A DNA stretch of 19,593 nt from Rhodobacterales bacterium UBA3080 (GTDB lineage: Bacteria > Pseudomonadota > Alphaproteobacteria > Rhodobacterales > Rhodobacteraceae), in contig DFBM01000160.1 in NCBI GenBank assembly GCA_002366645.1, positions 1 through 19,593 on the forward strand, written 5' to 3'. Below, in pieces: positions 1-8,069 of the stretch. The notes beneath the pieces were generated by a model. It saw nothing but the letters and a program-made list of their open reading frames with translations. It made no database searches and had not been told where the DNA came from. Position numbers and translations under genes: made by a program. Positions within the stretch are counted from its first letter, which is position 1. Every line of letters starts with the position of its first letter.

Positions 1-87
1 TATCTCCTGAACTGTCTTGTCTCCGCGCAGCGCCTCAAGCGCCACAGCAGCTTTAAACTTGTCTGAAAAGTTCCGTCGTTTCGTCAT
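1..87 (-). CDS. IS3-family transposase OrfA, N-terminal 29 residues (runs off the window)
   Basis: The minus-strand translation starts MTKRRNFSDKFKAAVALEAL and continues RGDKTVQEI to the window edge. This is the classic N-terminal helix-turn-helix of IS3-family OrfA proteins (HTH_Tnp_1 type), which bind the terminal inverted repeats and act with OrfB after a programmed frameshift. An in-frame ATG four codons upstream (97–99) gives an MDTR extension and is an equally possible start. The rest of OrfA and all of OrfB lie to the left. The IS is the direct cause of truncation of the neighbouring giant gene. Confidence 0.85.
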   Translation of the reverse strand, partial: MTKRRNFSDKFKAAVALEALRGDKTVQEI

Positions 88-153
88 TCTCGTATCCATT
101 CGTTCGTGTTGGATACATCTTAGCACATTGTCCAAATTTACCGGACCACTTCA
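1..153 (-). mobile_element. IS3-family insertion sequence, one end only
   Basis: The left edge holds one terminus of an IS whose transposase OrfA reads leftward out of the window. On the minus strand the element appears to begin TGAAGTGGTCCGGTAAATTT at 153. The initial TGA is typical of IS3-family ends. The boundary is inferred: the large phage-type reading frame to the right runs without a break to 154, and the next three bases are this TGA. The other terminus and any target-site duplication lie outside the window. Confidence 0.75.
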
Positions 154-3100
154 CTCTGTGAATATCTGGGATTTCGACGCTGCACCGGTCTTGTCGTCGT
201 ATTTCTCGATCGCGCGCAGGCGATACCCTTCTTGATCGTCCATGAAAGGATCAATATTCGGGTGTTTTTCCAAGAATGTGCTAGGCATTGCATCAGGATT
301 GAAAGTGCCTTCACGGTATCCGTCACGCTCCCGCGCGAGTTTACGCGAACGTGCAATCTCGACCATAGACGCGCCTGTGTCCAACATGCCGGACGGGTTG
401 AATGAACCAATGTCGAAAGATTCCCCGACCATGCGCGCATCTTCATGCGCTCTTTGGCGGGCGGTTTCCTGCTGCACCACGGTTGGGCGGCGCTCCAAGC
501 GTGTTACCTTGTTGATTGGGCCGTGCGCCTTCACAAAGGCGTCATAGGTCTTGTTGAGCGTCTTACGGGCCGCTGTGGCGTCTTTCCCCGACGTGTCGGC
601 GGCATAGACTTCGCGCAACGCCATTTTAATCCCGACGAGGGCTTTAACCTTCTCGACGTGACCTGCCGGCATCCTTTTGGTGTTGGTTTTTGAGCGTGCT
701 TGAACTGGTGCGCCCTGTTTACCATCGAACTGGAATAGCTTCCCGTCCTTCATATAATAGCCGCCCGCCTTGCGCTCGACCGATTCAACATCGACGGCAC
801 CAAGTTTTTGCGATTGTGTCGGCGCTGACATGACGTTGGTTGTGAGTTTCCCAACGGCTGTGGCGAGATCCCCGACAAAATCACTATCCGGCCTTGCTCG
901 GACGCCAAGTCGCGGCCCCGCAATCAGTTTGTCAAAGAGACCTTGTTCGCCCAAAATCATATCCGGATTCTGAACAAAGTAATTGTTCACCAATGCCTGA
1001 CCGGTGCCGCCTTCTTTGTCGGTCATTTCAACCAGTTCGGCTCCGCGCCATGACTTATCGGCTTCGGTCTCGCCTTCAAGACGTTTGCGAAGGATAACAA
1101 TATCCGTTGTAACCTCTGTTCCAGCGAAATCCTTGAACGCTGTAGACGGCAAGCGGATTGAACCAACAAGATCTGCGCGATCGGCAAGGTAATCTCGGGC
1201 TGCGGTACCACCCTTGTTCATCGTGCCTGCACTGGTCACAAACATGAGCAACCCGCCTGGTCGAACCGCATCAAGGCTTTTTGCAAAGAAGTAGTCGTGC
1301 AACATGAAGCCCTGCGGATAATCAGGGTCGGCCTTAATTTTGGTACCGGCGAATGGTGGGTTTCCGATTACGAGATCATAATGACCCTGCGCCAAAGGCG
1401 TTTTGATAAAGTCGCCATGCTGGATTACGGATTTTGGGTAGAGAAGTTTGGCAATCCGTGCGGTAAGGCTGTCTAATTCCAAACCTTGATACGTTGTTTT
1501 GGCGGCAATGTCTGTCGGAATGGTTCCGGTGAAACCACCAACACCCATGCCAGGTTCGTAAACCTTCCCGCCTTTGAAGCCTAACTTCTTGGCGGCATGC
1601 CACATCGCACGCAATACCGGCTCTGCCGTGTAAAACGCATACTGACTTGTGCGCTCGATGGTTTCGTATTCTTCCGGCGTTGTGACTTCGAGAAGCTCCT
1701 TTGCAATATCCGGCATTGGATACGTGCCGTCGGAGCGTTTAAGGCCACCAGCAAGCGTGCCGGCACCACCGAACTTGGCGAGTACAGCGCGTTCATCAGC
1801 GGTTGCCGTGCGGGCCTCACCTTCGATTTCTTTGAGTAAGCGGATAGCCTCGATCGATTGGCGTGCACGTGTTTTAGCGCCCTTGGCTGGCTCTAGTTCG
1901 CCCTGCCCGATAACATGGTTTGCTAATCCGTCTGGACGTTCACGGCTTCCTTGATCGCGTTGTGTAGCGCGATTTCCTCGATCATTCGACGGCGTTCCGG
2001 ATTCTTCACTTCGTCCACGTGCTGCGACTCGGCTTCCGCCGTCGCCTGCGTTGCCAGATCCCGCGCGTACTTCTCGAACGTTTTCGCTTTTTGGAGCTTC
2101 CGCGCTTTCGCCGGCGCTTGCTCTATCATCGCGTTCATTATCTCGGATATCATCGAATAGATCCCTTTCGACAGGTAATGTAGCATCTTTTGCAGTTTTT
2201 GCAATCGGAGCGGCTTCCGGAATGGCTTCCGTTGTCGGAGTGAATAGCGCCTTGATTTCATCAACGACTTCATCGGTTGCCGACATTCCCTCAACGTCGA
2301 CACCGCTGTCTTCCATCATATCTCGGGCGCCGTTGTACCAAGCCCGCAAGTATTTGCGGATTTCCGACAGTTCTACATCGAGATCTTCGGCCAGTGCTTT
2401 CGCGGCGTCGGTGAATTTGCGCGCGCCAGCTTCGATGTGAAACACGGTCAATTCCATACCGATTGCCACAATCTCTGGGTCGATACCCGCGTTTATCTGG
2501 CTGGATAGCTTGTCTTTTAGGCGTGCGCGCAACACGGCGGCACGGTCTTTGCTGACCAACTGGTTTTTTGATCCATAATCGGCAGATTTCGCCTTTTTAG
2601 GCTTTTCTGCTTTGGTTTCAACGGGTTCGTTTCTTGATTGGGTTTTGTCCTCGACGGGCTTCTTACCTGTCAGAAGGTGGATTGCATTAGAAACGGCTGC
2701 TTCCGGAGTTTCCCCGTATCCACGCTCGACCTTAAACGGCGTTTCCCGTTCCGCTATCACGGTATATCGACCGAGGTTCCATTCACTTCTTGCGGATTCG
2801 GCAGCATCACGTATGATTATTCCATCATCGTAAAGTTTTCCGCCGCGTTCCGCATCCGTTTTCCCGTCACGACCAACCTTGTTCACGAAAACGCGTGGTC
2901 CATCGGCCTTCGGCTGCGTTGCCTTGTACTCTTCCGCAGTGAGATAATCCCTGCCGCGTTTGCTCGGATCAACGTATGCACCCTTCCCTGGCACAATCTG
3001 AACGGCTTCGGATACGGTGACGCCACGCTGTGTATAGGACCGAACCCCGTTTTCGTCTTCGTTTAGGAGTTGGCCTTTGGAGTTAGCACCAATGCGCCCG

Positions 3101-6100
3101 CCTTTTTTCTCTTGTCCGTTCGCCGGTTTCTTCTGGCTACCGTTTTCCAGCCATTCTCGGAACTCGTGGATTGGCATTTCGGTAATGTCACCAATACGCT
3201 GTTCACCGCGTCCGTCCGAGAAGCCGCGCGAATAAAGCGCCTTGGCAATCAATCCGCGCTCTCTGGTATTCTTGCCAGTTGAGCCAAGAATGACTTTATG
3301 TTCGTCAAATTTTCCGGTGTCTGCGTCCAATTGGTCAACGATTTGCACGAACTGGCTATTCGGGGAAGGGCCGATGTAAACGTCAACATGATCGCCGTCG
3401 GCACCTTCGGTACGCTTGATGTACCCGTAGTGCGCTGGCATTTTCACGGACCATGCTTTGCCGTTGCCATCTTTCCCGCTGCGGGTAGAACCCTTCGCGT
3501 TCTCCATCGACACGTCGAGACCTTGGAAATTTATGTGACCAAGTTTGTAGTTTCCGGCCTCTTTCTGCCCGTCGGTTGGGTTGCGGTCAGCTTCTTTGGC
3601 TGCTGCGTGAATTTCGCCGTTGGTCGGGGCTTTTGTCTCCGCCTGACCATCTGCGACCTCTGGTGTAACGTCCTTTGCGGCTGGATCATTCGCCATGAAG
3701 AACGCATAGGAGAACCCTTCCGGTGTCGTGGAGCGGTCCTCTTTGCCCTGCGGGTCGCTACCGCGCAGTTTGGATTGCATCTTCGAACCTTCAACCGGAT
3801 CAACGTTTGCCGTCGGCAGATCTGTATCAAAATCACCGAATAACTGCGTGCGCTTGGTGTAGGGGTCCGCAAAATTGTGCGGGTGAAAGCGCATAGTTGG
3901 CTTGGGAAGTCCGGTTTCTTTTTGGATGCGTCCTATCGGGTTTTCCAACACATGGAAGCCCGACGGGTTGGCCTTGGCAACCATATCGCGTGTAGCGTCA
4001 ACCAGCATGTTATTATATTCAAGTGCTGACTTAGCGCCTGTCACTAACGCATTGTCTCCAAACACTTTCGCAAGCGTCTCCGGACTTTCTTTGTCGTGCA
4101 GGCTTTCCCACCAACGAGCGCCGGAACCGGCATAGGTTGTGCATGGGCAGGCCGAAAGAACCCCGTAGATTTCCAAACCTTCCTGGCGCATTTCTTCAAC
4201 TTGGTTCCACATGAACTCGTCGAGAAGAATATCGCTTCCGGTTTTAATGTCGTGCTGGATCACCTGATAGCCTGCATCGCGCCACGGCTGAGACCATTGA
4301 CCGGTATAGTCGAACAAAGAAATCACAACTTTGTTCTTGTTCACTCCGGTTTTACCAAGGCGCTTTGCCTCGGCTTTCCATGCGTCAAGGCGTGCTGACG
4401 CTTCGTCGATCGGAATGAACCCGTCTTTCTTGACTTCGAGATCAAGGTTTACGGTTTTTGCGGGATCAGGGAATATCTGGTCGCGCGCCATTTCCGGAAT
4501 ATCACGGCTGGCACTCCAACTGTCATTGGCTTCGTGCGTTGATACGGGGATTCCGCTTTGCTCGAACATTTCCATGAAGTCATTAGCTTCTTGGATAGCA
4601 TCGAGAACCCGAGAACCTTTAACGGCATCACCGCTGCGGTCTTTCTTGGCTGCGGCCAGAATGTTCTGCACCGCATTGCGCGTATCGATCAACATGCGGC
4701 CACCTTGGCCGATTTCGCCGTGATCGCCGGTCAGCACATCATCGATCGACTTTCCGGATTTGTTCGCGGCATAGGCGGCGCGGCGAGCGTAGCTGTCCAG
4801 TTCGGACATTGTGTCGCCCGCATCGGTGCCGCGAAGGCGACCAAGTGCGGCCTTTTCCGGTTTTGTTAGCAGATCTGCAAGTTTGAATTGCTCCTGCGTA
4901 TTGCCCTGCCCGCTTTCGTGATCTTCAATCTCGGCGGGGGAAGCATTATCCGGTAACGGGGTGCTGTTCGCTGGTTTTTCATCGACCCGCGCCTGCACTT
5001 CGTCGCGGCGCTTCTTGGAAAATGCCCATGCATTGGCTTTCGAGTTCCAAGCGGCTTTAGCTTTCAGTCCATCAAATAGAGCCGGACCATCTTCTTTTGA
5101 AACACCACGGACAACAAACGACTTCTCGGAGTAATCTTCGAGCGTTATTTCTTCGGTGGTGGACGCCTCCAGCTTATGTGGCCGGTCGTCTGCCCCTTGC
5201 TGTTCCTCACGACTGGTGACGGGAGTGGAGGGGGCGGCGTCGAAGAGGTCGTTTCTTTGGCTTCCGCCGAACAGTCCGTCTTCTTGGACTTCCGCATTGC
5301 TACCGCGCATAGGCGTGTCCATGCTGCGTTCAGCACGCGCCTTATCCGTGATTTGTTCTGCGCCTGGTATGACAAGCTGTTCACCTTCTGGCGTTAGATC
5401 TACTTGGCCGTTTTCCGCGGTGTTGCTGCGTAGCGGTCCATTCGTTTCAGTGCCATTGCCGCGCGTTTCCGCTTGTCCGGAGACAGGTTCGGATTTTGGG
5501 CCGCTTGGAGTGCGCGTTGTTTCAGTGCTGACATTTCCGGCGTTAGTCCCGAAGAGTTCGGGGAACGGGATTTCTGATTCACTTGGTCCATCGTAGTAAC
5601 TCGCTTCTCTGTGTTCCAGCACCGATAGCACGTCTTCCAGATAACCGCCATTGTTATCGAGCGCGTCAATGATTTCTAGGTGCATTTCTGGCGTGAGGTA
5701 TATTTCTTCGTTGGTGGTCTCGAAGTATTCATTGACGATACCAACAACATCTTCGCGCCGTTCTGCCGGCGTTCGCATGTCCTGATCTGGTCCGTCGATA
5801 AACGGAGCGCGAATATCCCAGACCTGCTCCATTGGTGCAGCATCTTCAAACCGGTCAGCGGCTTCCTGCGCATTGATCGCGGCTTGCAGTTCTTGTTGTT
5901 CACGGTTTTGCATCGGAATACCGGCGAACTCGTCGGTGAGCGCGTCGATCAATCCTTGCTCGGACAGATAGCCGTTTTCATCTTCACCAATGGCATGTGA
6001 GATATCCGACCACTCATTTGCAGGTAAGTTATCCCAACCGTCTGCACCATTCTTGCTAAATAGACCTGGCGCAGTTCGGGCGTTGATACCCGCGTTGTTC

Positions 6101-6159
6101 AATTCGATAGCCAATGGCGAACCCGTTTTTACTCCGATTCCGCGCAGGCGGTGAACCAC
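151..6159 (-). CDS. Giant polyvalent mobile-element protein (two methylase domains, pyrophosphatase-like domain), truncated
   Basis: This 2002-residue frame matches the multidomain 'polyvalent proteins' of phages and conjugative elements, thought to enter or act with incoming DNA and protect it. In order: an N-terminal element-type domain (about 1–90); a small SFVVRG...WAFSKKR domain (about 337–392); a cytosine-methylase-like Rossmann domain (about 605–825) with LFDYTGQWSQPW, SACPC (669–673) and ENP (739–741); an inorganic-pyrophosphatase-like domain (about 868–1005) with GHINFQGLDVSMENAKGSTR and the metal motif DGDHVD (921–926); a helical domain (about 1203–1305); a low-complexity linker (about 1310–1415); and an N6-adenine methylase (about 1425–1700) with motif I EPGMGVGG (1535–1542) and NPPF (1600–1603). 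Relatives usually continue into a helicase (DarB-like order); here an IS cuts it off after SQIFTE and provides the stop. The GTG start at 6159 is uncertain: the frame is open to 6222, and the N terminus begins inside a conserved domain, suggesting 5' loss as well. Probably a non-functional relic. Confidence 0.85.
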   Translation of the reverse strand: MVHRLRGIGVKTGSPLAIELNNAGINARTAPGLFSKNGADGWDNLPANEWSDISHAIGEDENGYLSEQGLIDALTDEFAGIPMQNREQQELQAAINAQEAADRFEDAAPMEQVWDIRAPFIDGPDQDMRTPAERREDVVGIVNEYFETTNEEIYLTPEMHLEIIDALDNNGGYLEDVLSVLEHREASYYDGPSESEIPFPELFGTNAGNVSTETTRTPSGPKSEPVSGQAETRGNGTETNGPLRSNTAENGQVDLTPEGEQLVIPGAEQITDKARAERSMDTPMRGSNAEVQEDGLFGGSQRNDLFDAAPSTPVTSREEQQGADDRPHKLEASTTEEITLEDYSEKSFVVRGVSKEDGPALFDGLKAKAAWNSKANAWAFSKKRRDEVQARVDEKPANSTPLPDNASPAEIEDHESGQGNTQEQFKLADLLTKPEKAALGRLRGTDAGDTMSELDSYARRAAYAANKSGKSIDDVLTGDHGEIGQGGRMLIDTRNAVQNILAAAKKDRSGDAVKGSRVLDAIQEANDFMEMFEQSGIPVSTHEANDSWSASRDIPEMARDQIFPDPAKTVNLDLEVKKDGFIPIDEASARLDAWKAEAKRLGKTGVNKNKVVISLFDYTGQWSQPWRDAGYQVIQHDIKTGSDILLDEFMWNQVEEMRQEGLEIYGVLSACPCTTYAGSGARWWESLHDKESPETLAKVFGDNALVTGAKSALEYNNMLVDATRDMVAKANPSGFHVLENPIGRIQKETGLPKPTMRFHPHNFADPYTKRTQLFGDFDTDLPTANVDPVEGSKMQSKLRGSDPQGKEDRSTTPEGFSYAFFMANDPAAKDVTPEVADGQAETKAPTNGEIHAAAKEADRNPTDGQKEAGNYKLGHINFQGLDVSMENAKGSTRSGKDGNGKAWSVKMPAHYGYIKRTEGADGDHVDVYIGPSPNSQFVQIVDQLDADTGKFDEHKVILGSTGKNTRERGLIAKALYSRGFSDGRGEQRIGDITEMPIHEFREWLENGSQKKPANGQEKKGGRIGANSKGQLLNEDENGVRSYTQRGVTVSEAVQIVPGKGAYVDPSKRGRDYLTAEEYKATQPKADGPRVFVNKVGRDGKTDAERGGKLYDDGIIIRDAAESARSEWNLGRYTVIAERETPFKVERGYGETPEAAVSNAIHLLTGKKPVEDKTQSRNEPVETKAEKPKKAKSADYGSKNQLVSKDRAAVLRARLKDKLSSQINAGIDPEIVAIGMELTVFHIEAGARKFTDAAKALAEDLDVELSEIRKYLRAWYNGARDMMEDSGVDVEGMSATDEVVDEIKALFTPTTEAIPEAAPIAKTAKDATLPVERDLFDDIRDNERDDRASAGESAEAPKSENVREVRAGSGNAGDGGSRVAARGRSEESGTPSNDRGNRATQRDQGSRERPDGLANHVIGQGELEPAKGAKTRARQSIEAIRLLKEIEGEARTATADERAVLAKFGGAGTLAGGLKRSDGTYPMPDIAKELLEVTTPEEYETIERTSQYAFYTAEPVLRAMWHAAKKLGFKGGKVYEPGMGVGGFTGTIPTDIAAKTTYQGLELDSLTARIAKLLYPKSVIQHGDFIKTPLAQGHYDLVIGNPPFAGTKIKADPDYPQGFMLHDYFFAKSLDAVRPGGLLMFVTSAGTMNKGGTAARDYLADRADLVGSIRLPSTAFKDFAGTEVTTDIVILRKRLEGETEADKSWRGAELVEMTDKEGGTGQALVNNYFVQNPDMILGEQGLFDKLIAGPRLGVRARPDSDFVGDLATAVGKLTTNVMSAPTQSQKLGAVDVESVERKAGGYYMKDGKLFQFDGKQGAPVQARSKTNTKRMPAGHVEKVKALVGIKMALREVYAADTSGKDATAARKTLNKTYDAFVKAHGPINKVTRLERRPTVVQQETARQRAHEDARMVGESFDIGSFNPSGMLDTGASMVEIARSRKLARERDGYREGTFNPDAMPSTFLEKHPNIDPFMDDQEGYRLRAIEKYDDKTGAASKSQIFTE

Positions 6160-6465
6160 CGGATCACCAACCTTATCCGCGCTGGCGTACTGCCCGAGCG
6201 TGCCGACGTTCCGGAATCGGTTTTAGCGGCCACAGTTGATCCAATTGAAGTCAATCAAGGCGAATGGACGATTGACGAAGATTTGTTATTACTAAAGGGC
6301 GCGACCCAAGGGCGCGGTATGCAGGCTATTGCTCGGCACGTCGGGCGCAGCAAGACCGTGTGTGTTGCGCGGTTCAAGGCGCTGGTACCGGAGCCAAGTA
6401 TGGAAGCACAAAAGGACGCCCTGAAGGCAGTCAAGGCCGCTATCCAAAAGCGGGATATGGTGTAG
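6151..6465 (+). CDS. Small Myb/SANT-like DNA-binding protein
   Basis: The 104-residue product starts at a GTG. Its centre reads WTIDEDLLLLKG, then AIARHVGRSKTVCVARFKAL (about residues 38–75). The tryptophan-start, acidic 'DED' helix and closing VGRS...R helix resemble Myb/SANT or GcrA-like helix-turn-helix domains that bind DNA. It lies three bases upstream of the excisionase-like gene and so is probably co-transcribed with it and the integrase, perhaps as a regulator or recombination accessory. Its first nine bases overlap the divergent start of the giant gene, leaving no room for a conventional shared promoter region. The start is uncertain, since there is no ATG before 6319 in this frame and only a weak AGGCG precedes the GTG. 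The function is inferred from fold resemblance only. Confidence 0.6.
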   Translation: MNHRITNLIRAGVLPERADVPESVLAATVDPIEVNQGEWTIDEDLLLLKGATQGRGMQAIARHVGRSKTVCVARFKALVPEPSMEAQKDALKAVKAAIQKRDMV

Positions 6466-6468
6466 CTT

Positions 6469-6666
6469 GTGAATAAGCTCGTTCCCCTTTTCGCAGACGC
6501 AAAGACAGCGGCATCGCTCTTGAGCATGACGCGCAATGAGTTCTTGCGTCTTGTCGAAGAGGGGGCGCTACCTGGTCCATGTAAATTAAGTCGTTGGGAC
6601 GTGCAGGAACTTCAAGCCATAATGCGCGGTGAACGTTCCAGTATTCACAGTGAATTCGCATGGTAA
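6469..6666 (+). CDS. Excisionase-like helix-turn-helix protein
   Basis: This 65-residue product, GTG start, has DAKTAASLLSMTRNEFLRLV followed by EEGALPGPCKLSRWDVQELQ. That is the winged-helix pattern of AlpA/MerR-type excisionases: an N-terminal 'A-x-LL-x-M-S/T-R-x-x-F' helix pair, then a 'LPGP...RWDVQEL' wing and helix. Such proteins bend attachment-site DNA and bias the tyrosine integrase toward excision, and some also act as repressors. The stop codon overlaps the integrase start by seven bases (6660–6666), so the two are translationally coupled, as expected for a xis–int pair. The gene starts three bases after the stop of the Myb-like gene. Confidence is high that it is a real gene and moderate for the excisionase role. 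Confidence 0.7.
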   Translation: MNKLVPLFADAKTAASLLSMTRNEFLRLVEEGALPGPCKLSRWDVQELQAIMRGERSSIHSEFAW

Positions 6667-7718
6667 AACAAAATCAAAAACCCAATGTTACTCGCAGGAA
6701 GGTGAGAGGCCGCGATGGCATCACGCGGATATACTTCTACTACGAACAGACCCTCGAAGGGCGGCGTAAATTAGTGCGGTTGCCGAACGACCCAAATAGT
6801 CAGGAATTTGATCGACGTTATTGGGAAATCAAGTCCGGTAAAGCCTACGCACCCAAGCCAAAGTTGACGTTCGAAAAGCTGATCGGACAATACATTGCAT
6901 CGTCTGGCTATAAAAACAAAGCCGACGGAACCAAGAAGAAATATCGCCCTATCCTTGAGCATATCAGGGAGAAGAACGGACCAATGGATTTCACGAAAAT
7001 GCGCAGGAAAGACGTTTTAGCAGCGCAGGAGGCGTTCTCTGAAACACCGCGTAAAGCAGACTACTTCGTTCAGATGCTTTCCATCCTGTTCAATTACGCG
7101 ATCGAGCGCGAAGATATGACCCACAACCCCGCTTGTGGCGTCAAGTTGTACGGTCCACAGTCCGAAATGGAGCCGTGGCCACAGGATAAACAGGATGCAT
7201 ACATACGGTATTGCGAGCGCAACAAACTCGATACCGAGCTATTGGCTTTCTATCTAGGTACTGGCACCGGTCAGAGACCAGGCGACCTATGTCAAATGAA
7301 GTGGGAACATTTCGACGGCGAATACATGTTTGTATTGCAAGAAAAAACCAAGACTAGGATTAGGGTTTTTTGCCCAGACAACTTGCTTGATGCGCTTGCC
7401 AAATTCCCAAGACAGGGCGACTACATTTTGGCGCGCAACCTACGCGAACCCCTGACCTATAATATTCTGCAAAAGAAAGTTCTTGCCGTTCGTAAGGCGA
7501 TTGAGGCGACCAATTTCACGATGCACGGCTGGAGGTTTACCGCTGCTGTCGAGTTGGCCGAAGCAGGCGCGTCCGATAGCGAAATCCAATCAGTTACCGG
7601 ACATAAAACCTTGAAGATGGTTCAGAAGTATCGAGATCGCGCCAACCAAGCGAAGTTATCCAAGACTGCCCAGACCCGAAGGAATCGGGAACGAGGACAG
7701 AACGAAAACAAAACGTGA
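6660..7718 (+). CDS. Tyrosine-recombinase phage integrase
   Basis: The 352-residue protein has the length and order of a phage-type integrase: an N-terminal arm-binding region (about 1–65), a SAM-like core-binding domain (about 70–165) and a catalytic domain (about 175–335). All catalytic residues are visible: Arg206 in TGTGQRPGDL, a Lys at 229/231 in QEKTKTRIRV, His289 and Arg292 in MHGWRFT, His315 in VTGHKT and the nucleophile Tyr324 in MVQKYRDRA. It catalyses site-specific integration and excision of the element. It is read toward tRNA-Leu and ends 83 bp from the tRNA 3' end, which is the probable attachment site. The C-terminal tail is basic and low-complexity (RRNRERGQNENKT). The gene looks intact although the element around it is broken, so it may still be active in trans. 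Confidence 0.95.
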   Translation: MVKQNQKPNVTRRKVRGRDGITRIYFYYEQTLEGRRKLVRLPNDPNSQEFDRRYWEIKSGKAYAPKPKLTFEKLIGQYIASSGYKNKADGTKKKYRPILEHIREKNGPMDFTKMRRKDVLAAQEAFSETPRKADYFVQMLSILFNYAIEREDMTHNPACGVKLYGPQSEMEPWPQDKQDAYIRYCERNKLDTELLAFYLGTGTGQRPGDLCQMKWEHFDGEYMFVLQEKTKTRIRVFCPDNLLDALAKFPRQGDYILARNLREPLTYNILQKKVLAVRKAIEATNFTMHGWRFTAAVELAEAGASDSEIQSVTGHKTLKMVQKYRDRANQAKLSKTAQTRRNRERGQNENKT

Positions 7719-7722
7719 ATTA

Positions 7723-7743
7723 ACAAAAACACTTACAAAAACA
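7723..7743. repeat. Two direct ACAAAAACA repeats between integrase and tRNA-Leu
   Basis: ACAAAAACA occurs at 7723–7731 and again at 7735–7743, exactly 12 bp apart, in the A-rich stretch between the integrase stop and the tRNA. Short direct repeats beside the core site are typical of integrase arm-type binding sites, so this is a candidate for them. The low complexity of the sequence makes chance a real alternative. Confidence 0.35.
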
Positions 7744-7801
7744 TTTCCACGGAAGGAAAATGCAGTGATGATATTGTCGATTAAATCAAATAAAAACAAA
7801 A

Positions 7802-7886
7802 TGGTACCCGAGGTCGGACTCGAACCGACAAGCCTTGCGGCGGGGGATTTTGAATCCCCTGCGTCTACCAGTTCCGCCACTCGGGC
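7802..7886 (-). tRNA. tRNA-Leu (anticodon CAA)
   Basis: The minus strand folds as a class II tRNA of 85 nt including an encoded CCA. The acceptor GCCCGAG pairs with CTCGGGT (one G·T). The D arm is GGCGGAACTGGTAGACGC, and the anticodon stem GGGGA/TCCCC encloses the loop TTCAAAA (anticodon CAA, reading UUG). A short variable arm CGCCGCAAGGC follows, and the T arm is GTCGGTTCGAGTCCGAC. The 3' end faces the integrase, consistent with use as an integration site; an element that integrates here restores the tRNA 3' end. Confidence 0.97.
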
Positions 7887-8015
7887 ACTTTGGATCGGGG
7901 TGGTAGTTTTTGCCCGATCATGCCAGCAATTTCTTGCGTGACGCTCTGCTATCAAAACGTTTCTGGCGGGTAAAGTGCAAACCGTGCCGGATTCGTGAAA
8001 ATCGCCGCAAAATCC

Positions 8016-8044
8016 TTGACCTTGGTTGGCTAGCGTGTTGCATG
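8016..8044 (+). promoter_or_regulatory. Weak candidate promoter of the yqaA-like–dsbB pair
   Basis: In the 183-bp gap between tRNA-Leu and the next gene, TTGACC (8016–8021) fits a −35 box. It is followed after 16–17 bp by TTGCAT/TGCATG, a poor −10. The tRNA-Leu promoter must lie in the same gap on the other strand; no clear boxes for it were found. Confidence 0.25.
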
Positions 8045-8069
8045 GGGCGCAAAGAGTTTGGAAAATTGA

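Larger units (their letters stand above)
154..7801. mobile_element. Remnant of a prophage or integrative element at tRNA-Leu
   Basis: A giant phage/plasmid-type polyvalent gene, a Myb-like gene, an excisionase-like gene and a tyrosine integrase lie together next to the 3' end of tRNA-Leu(CAA), a standard integration layout. No capsid, tail, replication or conjugation genes are visible in the window. The polyvalent gene is broken by an IS on the left. The element is therefore either continued beyond the IS or reduced to this remnant. The right boundary is placed at the tRNA 3' end by inference; the distal attachment site is not in the window. Confidence 0.7.

Noticed and set aside
1923..2303. 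126-codon minus-strand frame in another phase of the giant gene
   Set aside because: It overlaps the low-complexity linker and helical domain; repetitive KLQK/RKP-like residues arise from the shifted frame and there is no start context.
3298..3843. 181-codon plus-strand open frame inside the giant gene
   Set aside because: It lies fully antisense to well-supported pyrophosphatase- and methylase-region coding sequence and its translation is cysteine/valine/phenylalanine-rich nonsense typical of a reverse-frame shadow.
154..7801. Intact, inducible prophage
   Set aside because: No structural, lysis or replication genes are visible, and the largest gene is cut by an IS and probably truncated at its 5' end.
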